From the NCBI RefSeq assembly GCF_049977365.1, contig NZ_JBNGEN010000004.1:141186-205185 (forward strand): DNA of 64,000 nucleotides, written 5' to 3'. A program made the translations under genes and the position numbers. Source of the DNA: Brachymonas sp049977365. GTDB lineage: Bacteria; Pseudomonadota; Gammaproteobacteria; Burkholderiales; Burkholderiaceae_C. The notes below the pieces were generated by a model. It saw only the letters and a program-made list of their open reading frames with translations, was not told the origin of the DNA and made no database searches. Shown here piece after piece: positions 19,360 to 28,395 of the stretch (positions are counted from its first letter, which is position 1; each line of letters opens with the position of its first letter).

Positions 19360-21144
19360 ATGCGGGCCATGCCGCTGAAGCCGATGCGGATCGGGCGGTG
19401 GCCGACTTTCTCCGGCGACGTGCTCGCCGGGCTGGCGCTGGCGGGGATGCTGCTGCCGGAAGCGGTGGCCTACGCCGCCATTGCCGGCGTGCCGACCGTG
19501 CATGCGCTGGTGGCGGCCCTGGCGGGCCTGTTTCTGTATCCGCTGCTGGGCAGCAGCCGGTTTGCCACGGTGTCGTCGACCTCGTCGGCAGCGGCCATCT
19601 TTGCCTCCATGGTGGCGGCCAACGGCACCGCGAGCGGCTATGCCCTGGTGGGCATGACGGGGGGCCTGTTTGTGCTGGCCGGGCTGCTGCGGGCGGATTT
19701 TCTGGCCTCCTTCATCTCGCGGCCCGTGCTGCGGGGGTTCACGTGGGCGCTGGCCTTCACCATCATCGTGCGGCAGATTCCGCATCTGCTGGGGCTTCCG
19801 GTGCAGGGCGGACGCGTGTTCGAGGTGCTGGGGCAGCTGGGCATGCACCTCACCGCGGCCCACGGCCCCAGCGTGGCACTGGGCGGCGCGACGCTGGCCT
19901 GCTGGCTCGGCCTGCACGGGCTGCGGCGGCGCTGGAGCTGGCTTCAGCCTTCGCTGTGGGTGCTGCTGCTGGGCGTGGCCGCCGGGGTGGCGCTGCCGCT
20001 CGGTGCGCAGGGGGTGGCCCTGGTGGGCATGATCGATCTGGAAGGCGTGCATCTGGCCTGGCCCGACCTGGACTGGGCCGCCTGGGTGCGCACGGCGCAG
20101 CTGGCACCCGCGCTGCTGATGATTCTGTTTGCCGAATCCTGGGGGGCCGTGCGCTCGCTGGCCCTGCAGAATGGGGACGAGGTGCATTCGCGCCGGGAGA
20201 TGCTGGCGCTCGGGGTGTCGAACATGGCAAGCAGTCTGGTGCAGGGGCTGCCCATCGGGGCGGGATTCTCCGCCTCGGCGGCCAACTACGCGGCGGGCGG
20301 GCGCAGCAAGCTCGCCGGCGTGTGTGCCGGAGTGGCCATCGCCGTCATGCTGCTGTGGCTGCGCCCGTGGCTGGCACTTCTGCCCATTCCGGTGCTGGCG
20401 GCAGTGGTCATCGGCATCCTGCTGCACAAGCTGGCGCTCCGGCCGGTGCTCACGCCGCTGCGCATGGGCGGGGACGCCTGGCTGGCGCTGGTGGCGGTGG
20501 CGGGGGTGCTGTTCTTCGGGGTGCTGTTCGGCATGCTGCTGGCGGTGGGCCTGTCGGTGCTGCTGGCCCTGCGCCGTTTTGCCCAGCCGCTGTGCAGCGA
20601 ACTCGGGCAGTGGCCTGGTTCGCACGACTATGTGGATCTGGCGAGCCATCCGGATCTGCGCCGGGTGCCGCATGTGCTGATTCTGCGGCCCGAGGAGCCG
20701 GTCTTCTTTGCCAATGCAGAGGCCATCTTCGGGCACTTTCGCGCCCTGGCCCACCGGCCCGGCGTGCAGGCGGTGGTGCTGAGCCTGGAGGCCTGCGACG
20801 ATCTCGATACCACCTCGGTGGAGGCGCTATCCGAGCTGCAGAACCATCTGCACCGGCATGGGCAGCGCCTGCTGCTGGCGCGGGTCAAGGACAGGCCCCG
20901 CGCAGCCCTGCAGCGGGCCTTTCGGGCGCTGGCGGCGCCGGGCCAGGCCGTTTCGGCCCTCACGGGAGATTCCGCTCCGCCCCTCACCCCCTTGCCGTGG
21001 CAGATGTACTGGAGCGTGGACGATGCCGTCCAGGAGGCCGAGGCTGCGACTGCGCCCCCGGGGCATTGGCCGGTGGCTGCTCCCCCGGCGGAGCAGGGTG
21101 CGCCGCCTGCGGCTGTGGCGCGGGGTGTGGCTCCGTCTCAGTGA
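19360..21144 (+). CDS. SulP family anion transporter with STAS domain
   Basis: Secondary inner-membrane anion carrier (sulfate, bicarbonate or dicarboxylate in known members). The N-terminal membrane part opens with the SulP signature DVLAGLALAGMLLPEAVAYAAIAGVP and has 10-14 helices; the C-terminal STAS domain spans roughly residues 430-550 (DDLDTTSVEALSEL is its conserved loop). ATG 19360 follows GGAGAGGG at good spacing; the frame is open upstream but lacks a ribosome site. 594 residues. Its last 7 bases overlap the end of the convergent DUF2069 gene. Confidence 0.93.
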   Translation: MRAMPLKPMRIGRWPTFSGDVLAGLALAGMLLPEAVAYAAIAGVPTVHALVAALAGLFLYPLLGSSRFATVSSTSSAAAIFASMVAANGTASGYALVGMTGGLFVLAGLLRADFLASFISRPVLRGFTWALAFTIIVRQIPHLLGLPVQGGRVFEVLGQLGMHLTAAHGPSVALGGATLACWLGLHGLRRRWSWLQPSLWVLLLGVAAGVALPLGAQGVALVGMIDLEGVHLAWPDLDWAAWVRTAQLAPALLMILFAESWGAVRSLALQNGDEVHSRREMLALGVSNMASSLVQGLPIGAGFSASAANYAAGGRSKLAGVCAGVAIAVMLLWLRPWLALLPIPVLAAVVIGILLHKLALRPVLTPLRMGGDAWLALVAVAGVLFFGVLFGMLLAVGLSVLLALRRFAQPLCSELGQWPGSHDYVDLASHPDLRRVPHVLILRPEEPVFFANAEAIFGHFRALAHRPGVQAVVLSLEACDDLDTTSVEALSELQNHLHRHGQRLLLARVKDRPRAALQRAFRALAAPGQAVSALTGDSAPPLTPLPWQMYWSVDDAVQEAEAATAPPGHWPVAAPPAEQGAPPAAVARGVAPSQ

Positions 21145-21674
21145 GGGGTGGGAGCGGAAGATGCCGGCTCGGCCGCGCGCCCTTGCGCAGCTGGCGAGTC
21201 GTCGTCTTCTTCTTCCTCCTCCGCGTCGTCGTCCATTATCTCGGTGTCGGCAAATGGCGGAGGTGCTTCGCTCGGGTGGGCTGCTGCGGCCTTCTGGCGC
21301 AGCCGGATGTGGATCACGCAGGCCACGAACAGGGCCAGGCACAGCAGCACTTCGGCCAGGGCGTAGTAGCGGCTCGGAACCCGGTCGCTCGTGGCGCGCA
21401 CCACGCCTTCGCAGAAATACAGCCACACCATCAGACTCAGCCAGCGGTAGGTGTACATGCGGTGCTTGAGCAGGCCGGCAAGCGGAATGCACAGCGGCAG
21501 CGCCTTGAGTGCCAGCCACGAGCCTCCGGGCCGAACGGGAGCCAGCCAGAGCTCCCAGGCCACGCACAGGGCGACCAGGGCCAGCAGCAGGGCCACGGCC
21601 GCTGCACGCGACGCGCGGACGGCGGCAGAAGGAGCGACCGGAACAGGGGGGAGAAAAGCGGAAGGCGAGGTCAT
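21138..21674 (-). CDS. DUF2069 family membrane protein
   Basis: A 178-residue protein with four predicted membrane helices. LYFCEGVVRATSDRVPSRYYALAEVLL is the family hallmark region. The C-terminus is very acidic (a run of Asp/Glu around residue 155). In betaproteobacteria this family normally neighbours wrbA and yihY; yihY is here (divergent), but wrbA is not. It overlaps the SulP gene tail to tail by 7 bases. Function unknown. Confidence 0.88.
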   Translation of the reverse strand: MTSPSAFLPPVPVAPSAAVRASRAAAVALLLALVALCVAWELWLAPVRPGGSWLALKALPLCIPLAGLLKHRMYTYRWLSLMVWLYFCEGVVRATSDRVPSRYYALAEVLLCLALFVACVIHIRLRQKAAAAHPSEAPPPFADTEIMDDDAEEEEEDDDSPAAQGRAAEPASSAPTPH

Positions 21675-21788
21675 GGCAGGAGAAAAAGAGCGCTCGGAGG
21701 CCGGCAGACTGCGTGCAGTCGTGCGTGCCACGGGGCACAGTGCCATGGTGCCCCCTGACAGCAGGCCGGGAGGTGGCATCATAGCGTC

Positions 21789-23111
21789 ATGCATGTGCTT
21801 CACCGACTGCTGCGCTGGCATTTTCAGCTCCCGCGGCGTTTTCTGGAACTGCCCTGGCGCGAAACCCTGACCATGTTCCGTCAGCGTTTCCGCGAGGATC
21901 ACCTGGCGCTCACCGCCAGCAGCCTGACGCTGACCACCCTCACCGCCATGGTGCCCTTCTTTGCCGTGATGCTCTCGGTGTTCACGGCCTTTCCGGTGTT
22001 TGCGCGGCTGCAGCTTGCGCTGGAACAGTGGATGGTGCAGAACCTGATTCCGGACGCCATTGCCAGTCAGGTCTCCAACAGCATCACCACCTTTGCAGGA
22101 CATGCCCGCGAGCTGGGCACGGCGGGGACCTTCTTTTTCATCCTGACGGCGTTTTTCCTGATGTCGAACATCGACACGCAGTTCAACGCCATCTGGCGCG
22201 TGCGCAAGCGCCGGCCGCTGGCGCAGAGCGTGCTGGTGTACTGGGCAGTCATCACCATCGGGCCCGTGGTGCTCGGGGCCAGCATCGCCACTACCTCGTA
22301 CATTCTCTCGCTGTCGCAGGGCTGGGTCACCGGAGTGCCCGAGATTCCTTCCGGCAGCGTCAAGGCGCTGATCGATCTGGTGGAATTCGCGCTCATGTCC
22401 ATCGGTTTCGGCTCGCTCTATTACTTCGTGCCCAATACGCGGGTCCGCACGGCCCATGCGTGCGCTGGGGGGGTGTTCACGGCGGCGGGGCTGGCGCTGG
22501 CCCAGCGGCTTCTTGGCCTGTATCTGGCGCGCGTGCCCTCGTATTCCGTCATCTATGGCACCTTTGCCACGCTGCCCATCCTGCTGCTGTGGATGTACAT
22601 GGCGTGGCTGATCGTGCTGCTCGGGGCGGTGATTGCGGCCTATCTGCCGAGCCTGCTGCGCGGACCGCGCCGGCACGGGCAGGGCATGGCGTGGCAGATG
22701 CAGCTGGCCGTGGAGGCGCTGCGCGAGCTTGTGGTGGCCCATGCCACGCCCCAGCGCGGCCTGTCGGTCGAGAAACTTGCGGCCGCCCTGGAAGTCGAGG
22801 CACCCCAGCTCGAACCTGTGCTGGAGGAGCTCGCGGCACTGCGCTGGGTAGGCCGCCTCGATGAAAAGGTCGGCACCTGGGTGCTGCTCGTGCCTCCCGA
22901 TTCGACTCCCGTCGCGCCGCTCGTCGCGCGCTGGCTCCTGCCCCCGACGCCCGAGCTGCAGCCCCTGTGGCAGCAGGCACCGGCAGGGTTGACCCTTTCC
23001 GACGCGCTGGGGCTGGTGCCCATGGCAGCGGCTTCCGGGCCCGAGCCTGTCACCCCGCCCGGCCTGTCTTCCCCCGCTCCGTCTGCGAGCTCTCTTCAGG
23101 ACCTCTCATGA
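21789..23111 (+). CDS. YihY/BrkB family inner-membrane protein
   Basis: A member of the family once annotated as ribonuclease BN, a name now known to be wrong for it. Six or so membrane helices occupy residues 40-290, with the typical ALTASSLTLTTLTAMVPFFAV and YGTFATLPILLLWMYMAWLIVLLGA. A C-terminal cytosolic extension of about 140 residues contains a winged-helix-like part (GLSVEKLAAALEVEAPQLEPVLEELAALRWVG) and a Pro/Ser-rich tail, as in longer betaproteobacterial members. Its stop overlaps the next gene by 4 bases (ATGA). Confidence 0.92.
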   Translation: MHVLHRLLRWHFQLPRRFLELPWRETLTMFRQRFREDHLALTASSLTLTTLTAMVPFFAVMLSVFTAFPVFARLQLALEQWMVQNLIPDAIASQVSNSITTFAGHARELGTAGTFFFILTAFFLMSNIDTQFNAIWRVRKRRPLAQSVLVYWAVITIGPVVLGASIATTSYILSLSQGWVTGVPEIPSGSVKALIDLVEFALMSIGFGSLYYFVPNTRVRTAHACAGGVFTAAGLALAQRLLGLYLARVPSYSVIYGTFATLPILLLWMYMAWLIVLLGAVIAAYLPSLLRGPRRHGQGMAWQMQLAVEALRELVVAHATPQRGLSVEKLAAALEVEAPQLEPVLEELAALRWVGRLDEKVGTWVLLVPPDSTPVAPLVARWLLPPTPELQPLWQQAPAGLTLSDALGLVPMAAASGPEPVTPPGLSSPAPSASSLQDLS

Positions 23112-23626
23112 TCCGTCTGTCCCGTCTTGCCGCCACCTGTGCCCTAGCCGTTCTCGGCACCTCTGCCTGGGCGGCCGTGCCCACCGATCCCTCCCTGCGG
23201 GAGCTCATGGATGTCTCCGGGGTCGAACAGACCTATCGGCAGATGCCCGCCATGATGCGCGACGGCGTGCTGCGGGCCATGAAATTCAACCCTGACCTTT
23301 CCCGGCTCAACGCGCGCCAGCAGCAGATCGTGGCCGATGCCCAGGACCAGCTCGGCAAAATCGTGGTCGAGGAGATGACTTCTGCCCAGATGCAGGGGTT
23401 CATCGTGCAGACCTACCAGCACGTGTTCACGCAGGAGGAAGTGGATGGACTCATCGCCTTCTACCGCTCGCCCGTCGGGCGGGCCTGGGTTGCGAAAATG
23501 CCGCAGGCCAACCAGCGCCTCATGGAGCTCGTGCAGCAGCAGGTCATGCCGCGCGTGCTGCAGCGTGTCGGAGAGGTCTTCCAGCAGATGAAGACCGACC
23601 TGCGTGCTGCCCAGACCGCCGACTGA
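23108..23626 (+). CDS. DUF2059 family exported protein
   Basis: A 172-residue protein with a Sec signal peptide ending TSAWA. EEMTSAQMQGFIVQTYQHVFTQEEVDGLIAFYRSPVGRAWVAKMP is the region of the DUF2059 family, whose role is unknown. The start overlaps the YihY stop (ATGA), so the pair is probably translated together. The stop codon lies in the first unit of an 8-bp tandem repeat. Confidence 0.88.
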   Translation: MIRLSRLAATCALAVLGTSAWAAVPTDPSLRELMDVSGVEQTYRQMPAMMRDGVLRAMKFNPDLSRLNARQQQIVADAQDQLGKIVVEEMTSAQMQGFIVQTYQHVFTQEEVDGLIAFYRSPVGRAWVAKMPQANQRLMELVQQQVMPRVLQRVGEVFQQMKTDLRAAQTAD

Positions 23627-23660
23627 CCGGCTGACCGGCTGACCGGCTGACCGGCTGACC
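23623..23660 (+). repeat. Tandem repeat of CTGACCGG (4.75 copies)
   Basis: Four perfect copies of CTGACCGG (23623-23654) and a partial CTGACC. The first unit contains the TGA stop of the preceding gene. The unit length of 8 is not a multiple of three. Confidence 0.95.
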
Positions 23661-23696
23661 TGTGCGGCCCGGGCCTTCTGCCTGCGTCCAGCCGCG

Positions 23697-24530
23697 TCAG
23701 TGCGCAGGCGTGGCGGCCTCGGGCAGTGCCTCCTGGAGCACCTGCAGGAGCGCGTCGGTGGCTTCGGCCATGAGGTCATGTCCGCCCGGCAGCACATGCG
23801 TCTGCCCCAGTGGACCTGCGGCTTCGATGAGGGAGCGTGCCGCCTTGGCGGGAGTCATGCGGTCGGCCTCCCCGAGCACGAAAGTCACCGGACAGCGCAC
23901 CCGTGCCATGTCCGTGAGCCCGTCGGCATAGCGGTCGCAGGCCAGAAACCCGGTGCGCAGCAGGTGCCCCTGCGGGTTGCTGTCCAGCACCCGGTGCATC
24001 AGGGCACGTGACACCTCGATGGGGGCTGAGGCAGGGTCTGCCGCCGTCTCTGCAGACGGTGCTGCAGGGGCCGTGTGCGAATAGCGCGCAATCAGGTCGA
24101 TGGCCTGGTCGGGATCGGATTCGGCCATGTCCAGCAGGGCAGGCGATACCTTCATCGGAAAGGCCGTGCCCACCAACACCAGCCGCTGCACCCGGGCAGG
24201 CTCCATCGCCGCCAGATGCAGGGCGATCAGGCTGCCCCAGCTGTGCCCCACCACGGCCACCCGGTAGATGTCCAGGGCATCGAGCATGGCCAGCAGCCGC
24301 GAGGCGGCGTCTGCCACGCTGGCAGGGGGCGTTCCGGCGCTGCGGCCGTGGCCGGGCAGGTCCACGGCCAGCACATTCCAGCCGCGCTGGGCGAGCGGCG
24401 CCAGAAAGGGCGTCCACACCGAGTGGTCGTTGAGCACGCCATGGATGCACAGCACAGTGGGCTGTCCGGGCTGCAGGGGCAGGGGCCCCGTGTCCGCATA
24501 CAGGCGTTGGTCGGCAAAGGTGATGTCCAT
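23697..24530 (-). CDS. Alpha/beta hydrolase
   Basis: A 277-residue cytosolic hydrolase of the alpha/beta fold. Nucleophile elbow GHSWGS (Ser), oxyanion stretch CIHGVLNDHSVW, acid in LGEADRMTP, and catalytic His in PGGHDLM. ATG 24530 is supported by AAAGGAG upstream; the frame extends further to 24605 without a ribosome site. Substrate unknown; esterase or thioesterase-like members of this sort are common. Confidence 0.9.
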   Translation of the reverse strand: MDITFADQRLYADTGPLPLQPGQPTVLCIHGVLNDHSVWTPFLAPLAQRGWNVLAVDLPGHGRSAGTPPASVADAASRLLAMLDALDIYRVAVVGHSWGSLIALHLAAMEPARVQRLVLVGTAFPMKVSPALLDMAESDPDQAIDLIARYSHTAPAAPSAETAADPASAPIEVSRALMHRVLDSNPQGHLLRTGFLACDRYADGLTDMARVRCPVTFVLGEADRMTPAKAARSLIEAAGPLGQTHVLPGGHDLMAEATDALLQVLQEALPEAATPAH

Positions 24531-24611
24531 GGGGTGCAGCTCCTTTCGTGATGCGGCGGCGGGGCAGGGCCCCCAGGGGCATGCCGATTCGGGTTCCAAG
24601 GGCATCCACGG

Positions 24612-24640
24612 GGGTCACAGCCCCGATTGTGGGATATATT
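24612..24640 (+). promoter_or_regulatory. Predicted promoter of the CBS-domain gene
   Basis: TATATT (24635-24640) is a good -10 in otherwise GC-rich DNA, with GGGTCA (24612-24617) as a weak -35 at 17 bases. The leader would be about 30 bases. Confidence 0.4.
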
Positions 24641-24678
24641 TGCCCCCATTTCCTCCCATTTTCCTGCAAGGTGCCCGC

Positions 24679-25146
24679 ATGAAGGTCAGCGACATTCTCC
24701 GCGTCAAAGGCAATACCCTCTTCACCATCTCCCCCGACGACACGCTGCTTGCCGCCGTCCAGCTGGTCGCCGACAAGGACATCGGCTCCCTGGTGGTCAT
24801 GGCGCACGGGGATGTCGTGGGCATGCTCACCTTCCGCGAGATCAACCTGCAGCTCGCACGCAACGGCGGCGAGCTCGGCGGCACCCTGGTGCGCACCGCC
24901 ATGGACGACTACCCCATCACCTGCACGCTCAACACCGACCTCGACGAGGTGCGCCGCATCATGCTCGATCACCATGCGCGCTACATCCCCGTCATGGACG
25001 GCCGCACCCTCCATGGGGTGATCAGCTTCTACGACGTGGCCAAGACCGTGGTGGAAAGCCAGAACTTCGAGAACAAGATGCTCAAGGCCTACATCCGCGA
25101 CTGGCCCGAGCACGACGAGGAAAAGGCCGGCAACAACGCCAGCTGA
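24679..25146 (+). CDS. CBS-domain pair protein
   Basis: A 155-residue cytosolic protein made of two CBS motifs (residues about 5-60 and 70-130), forming one Bateman module that usually binds an adenosyl ligand. VVGMLTFREINLQLA and IPVMDGRTLHGVISFYDVAK are the conserved strand-helix ends. The tail WPEHDEEKAGNN is charged. Stand-alone members have no fixed function. No partner enzyme is adjacent. Confidence 0.9.
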   Translation: MKVSDILRVKGNTLFTISPDDTLLAAVQLVADKDIGSLVVMAHGDVVGMLTFREINLQLARNGGELGGTLVRTAMDDYPITCTLNTDLDEVRRIMLDHHARYIPVMDGRTLHGVISFYDVAKTVVESQNFENKMLKAYIRDWPEHDEEKAGNNAS

Positions 25147-25213
25147 TGCCCCGATCCCGTTCTGCCCGCTGGCTGCGGCCGGCCGGGCAGGGGATCATGG
25201 TGCCTGCCGCCTC

Positions 25214-25798
25214 TCAGGCCACGCGCTCGCAGGCCAGCACGTAGGGCGGGTCGTGGGGCACATTAACCAGCGCATAGCGCGCCACCCGCCACTGGCCGGG
25301 ATCGCGCTGGCTTGCCCATGCCTCCACGGCCTCCCGCTCCTCCACGGCGCCCGGATGGCCCTGATACACCACCAGCACCAGTACGCCATGCACCTGCAGC
25401 AGGTCTGCGGCTGCCTGCAGGGCTGCACAGGTGGGCTCGGGGCGTGTCACCACCTGCTTGTCGCTGCCGGGCAGCCAGCCCAGATTGAACACGGCGGCCT
25501 GCAGCGGGGCATCGACATGTGCGGCCAGCGTCTCGTGGCCCGCATGCACCAGAGTCACCCGGTCGAGCACGCCGGCGTCGGACAGACGCTGCCGGGTGTG
25601 CGCCAGGGCCTGCGCCTGCACATCAAAGCCCCACACACGCCCTGTGGGCCCTACGCACTCGGCCAGCAGCAGCGTGTCGTGCCCGTTGCCCGCCGTGGCA
25701 TCGAGCGCGCAGTTCCCGGGCTGCAGGGCCTCGCGCAGGATGCGATGGGCCATGGGCACGATGGCAGGCAGATGCAGGGTCAGGCTGGAAGGGCGCAT
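25214..25798 (-). CDS. Class I SAM-dependent methyltransferase, rRNA_methylase/YtqB (MnmM-like) family
   Basis: A 194-residue methyltransferase. The SAM motif ALDATAGNGHDTLLLA is diagnostic for the PF06962 family, in which Gram-positive MnmM methylates the wobble-base modification of tRNA; VFNLGWLPGSDKQVVTRPE is the second family block. Whether the proteobacterial version modifies the same base is not known to me. It lies downstream of radC on the same strand with a 95-base gap. Confidence 0.85.
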   Translation of the reverse strand: MRPSSLTLHLPAIVPMAHRILREALQPGNCALDATAGNGHDTLLLAECVGPTGRVWGFDVQAQALAHTRQRLSDAGVLDRVTLVHAGHETLAAHVDAPLQAAVFNLGWLPGSDKQVVTRPEPTCAALQAAADLLQVHGVLVLVVYQGHPGAVEEREAVEAWASQRDPGQWRVARYALVNVPHDPPYVLACERVA

Positions 25799-25893
25799 GG
25801 CAATACAGGGGAACAGCAGAAACAGTCGGAATCAGCGGGCGCAGGAACCGGAAATGCGGGAGGGAGTAGGGCACAAAGCCGCAGAACGCTGGC

Positions 25894-26580
25894 TCAGCCC
25901 GCCGGCATCAGCCCCTGTTCGGCCATGGACAGTGCCTGCCCCCGGCCCACGATGATGTGGTCGAGCACCCGGATGTCCAGCAGCCCCAGCGCCTGCGACA
26001 GATGCCGCGTCAGGGCGATGTCGGCCTCCGAGGGCGTCAGCGTTCCGCTGGGGTGATTGTGCGCCAGCACCACGCTCGCGGCGTGATGGTGCAGCGCGCG
26101 CAGGGCCACCTCGCGGGGGTATACGCTGGTCTGGTCGATCGTGCCCCTGAACAGGGTCTCGCACTCGATCATGCGGTGCTGCGCATCGAGAAACAGCACC
26201 GCAAAGCATTCATGCGGCAGATGGCCGATCTGCATCTGCAGATAGTCGCGTGCCAGCGACGACTCGTTCATCACCTCGCGCTGCGCCAGCCGCTGGGCCA
26301 GCGCGCGCCGAGCGAGCTCCATCACCGCCAGCAGCTCGGCGCGCTTGGCCGTGCCTCCCAGTCCCTTGATGCGCGCCAGCGATCCGGCCGATGCCTGCAG
26401 CAGGCCTCCTACGCCCCCGCAGGCATCCAGCACTTCCTGCGCCATCACCAGCACGTTCCGGCCGGCCGTGCCGGTGCGCAGCAGCAGAGCCAGCAGCTCG
26501 GCATCGCTCAGGGCGGCAGGGCCCCGGGCGAGCAGCTTCTCGCGCGGCAGGGAGTCGGCAGGGAGATGGTCGAGGGCCAT
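25894..26580 (-). CDS. radC: RadC family JAB-domain protein
   Basis: A 228-residue protein with an N-terminal UPF0758/HhH-like region (SDAELLALLLRTG) and a C-terminal JAB1/MPN-like metalloprotease-type domain. Metal ligands fit the family: Glu in the central strand, HNHPSG and the Asp in SEADIALT. The name is historic; a role in recombination repair has not held up. Full length. Confidence 0.93.
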   Translation of the reverse strand: MALDHLPADSLPREKLLARGPAALSDAELLALLLRTGTAGRNVLVMAQEVLDACGGVGGLLQASAGSLARIKGLGGTAKRAELLAVMELARRALAQRLAQREVMNESSLARDYLQMQIGHLPHECFAVLFLDAQHRMIECETLFRGTIDQTSVYPREVALRALHHHAASVVLAHNHPSGTLTPSEADIALTRHLSQALGLLDIRVLDHIIVGRGQALSMAEQGLMPAG

Positions 26581-26664
26581 GGAGAGGAAGATCGAGGCAG
26601 CAGACAGTCACCCCCCGCATGGCCGTAGGCCCTGTGGGGAGTATGGCAATTGGGGGTGGGCTCT

Positions 26665-26670
26665 TACAAT
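26665..26670 (+). promoter_or_regulatory. -10 element upstream of fkpB
   Basis: TACAAT, one mismatch from consensus, lies 28 bases before the fkpB start codon. The -35 region is not recognisable. Confidence 0.45.
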
Positions 26671-26697
26671 AGGCCGCATTCCCTTTTGGTGCCGATT

Positions 26698-27180
26698 ATG
26701 TCTGAACCTGTGACCCCCACCATCTCCGCCACCCAGGACGTGCCTGTGGTGCAGCCCACCTCTTTCCTGACCCTGCACTACCGCCTCTCCGGCCCGCAGG
26801 GCGACATCATCAACACCTTCGACCAGCTCCCCGCCACGCTCTCGCTGGGCACCGGGGTGCTGTCTCCCGCGCTGGAGCAGCGCCTGCTCGGTCTGGCCGA
26901 GGGAGCCCACGCCCGCTTCGATGTGCCGGCCGGCGAGGCCTTTGGCGAGCGCAATCCGCAGATGCTGCAGTGGCTCAAGCGCAGCGTGCTCGCCGAGATG
27001 GGCGACCCCGACGAGCAGTACACCGTCGGCGAGGTGGTGCAGTTCCCCACTCCCGATGCCCAGGGGCAGTTTGCGGGCCGTGTGGCCGAGCTGTCCGACG
27101 AGGCGGTGCTGTTCGACTTCAACCACCCGCTCGCAGGCCAGCCGGTCGCGTTCGAGGTGCACATTCTGGGCGTGCTATGA
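26698..27180 (+). CDS. fkpB: FKBP-type peptidyl-prolyl isomerase, SlpA/FkpB type
   Basis: Cytosolic prolyl isomerase and chaperone. FLTLHYRLSGPQGDIINTF and the sequence GERNPQMLQWLKRS, in the inserted flap domain, are typical of SlpA-like FKBPs. 160 residues from ATG 26698. The ATGA overlap with ispH downstream (27177-27180) is the usual fkpB-ispH pairing in proteobacteria. Confidence 0.93.
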   Translation: MSEPVTPTISATQDVPVVQPTSFLTLHYRLSGPQGDIINTFDQLPATLSLGTGVLSPALEQRLLGLAEGAHARFDVPAGEAFGERNPQMLQWLKRSVLAEMGDPDEQYTVGEVVQFPTPDAQGQFAGRVAELSDEAVLFDFNHPLAGQPVAFEVHILGVL

Positions 27181-28160
27181 GCGACCTGTCCCCCCGCATG
27201 GCCGGGGATGCCGCCATTGTGCTGGCGGCGCCGCGCGGCTTCTGCGCCGGTGTCGATCGTGCCATCGACATCGTCGAGCGGGCGCTGCAGAAGTTCGGCC
27301 GGCCCATCTATGTCCGGCACGAGATCGTGCACAACACCCACGTGGTCAACGACCTGCGCAGCCGCGGCGCCATCTTCATCGAGGAGCTCTCTGAAGTGCC
27401 GCCCGGTGCCACGCTGGTCTTCAGCGCCCATGGCGTGAGCCGTGCCGTGGAGGAAGAAGCCCGCGAGCGCGGGTTCCGCATCTTCGACGCCACCTGCCCG
27501 CTCGTCACCAAGGTGCACATCGAGGTCGCCAAGCTCGCCCGCGAGGGCTACGAGTTCATCATGATCGGCCACAAGGGCCACCCCGAGGTCGAAGGCACCA
27601 TGGGGCAGCTCGATGGCGGCATCCATCTGGTCGAAGACGTGGACGACGTGGCCCATGTCCAGCCCGCGCAGACCGAGCGCCTGGCCATCGTCACCCAGAC
27701 CACCCTGAGCGTGGACGACGCCGCCGCCATCACGGCCGCCGTGCGTGCGCGCTTTCCCAGCATCCGCGAACCCAAGCAGCAGGACATCTGCTACGCTACC
27801 CAGAACCGGCAGGACGCCGTCAAGCTCCTCAGCCGCGAAGCCGATGTGGTCATCGTGGTGGGCAGCCCCACCAGCAGCAACAGCAACCGTCTGGCCGAGC
27901 TGGCCGGCCGGCTCGGCGTCGTCAGCCACATGGTCGACCATGCCGACGAGCTGCAGCCCGGCTGGTTCGCAGCAGCGCACACCGTGGGCATCACGGCGGG
28001 CGCTTCGGCCCCCGAGAGCCTGGTGCAGGAAGTCGTCCGCCGCGTGCGCGAGCTTGGCGCCGTGTCGGTGCGCACCATGGACGGTGTCGAGGAAAAACTC
28101 AAGTTCCCGCTGCCCAAGGGCCTGCGCCTCGATAGCGAGGAGGGGGCTGACATCTCCTGA
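27177..28160 (+). CDS. ispH: 4-hydroxy-3-methylbut-2-enyl diphosphate reductase
   Basis: Last enzyme of the non-mevalonate isoprenoid pathway; an iron-sulfur enzyme making IPP and DMAPP. The three cluster cysteines are present in RGFCAGVDRAI, DATCPLVTKVH and DICYATQNRQ; the catalytic Glu lies in the middle domain. 327 residues, slightly extended at both ends. Start ATG 27177 overlaps the fkpB stop. Confidence 0.97.
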   Translation: MSDLSPRMAGDAAIVLAAPRGFCAGVDRAIDIVERALQKFGRPIYVRHEIVHNTHVVNDLRSRGAIFIEELSEVPPGATLVFSAHGVSRAVEEEARERGFRIFDATCPLVTKVHIEVAKLAREGYEFIMIGHKGHPEVEGTMGQLDGGIHLVEDVDDVAHVQPAQTERLAIVTQTTLSVDDAAAITAAVRARFPSIREPKQQDICYATQNRQDAVKLLSREADVVIVVGSPTSSNSNRLAELAGRLGVVSHMVDHADELQPGWFAAAHTVGITAGASAPESLVQEVVRRVRELGAVSVRTMDGVEEKLKFPLPKGLRLDSEEGADIS

Positions 28161-28395
28161 TCACCCCGCCTGCCTGTACTCTGCCTGTATGTACGGGCCG
28201 TGTTGCGGCCTCTTGCCGGCGCCGCTCATGCAGGAGGGCACCCCCCACCACCGCAGCCCGGGAATGCTGCTGCTCTGCACGCTTCTTGCGCGTGCTCTAC
28301 GCGTGTGCTGCCGCTCTGGCGCTTTCGCTGATTTCAACTGCCGCCCGTGCAGCCCGCTTCATCTTCATTTTCACCGATCGCTTTTCATTTTCACC

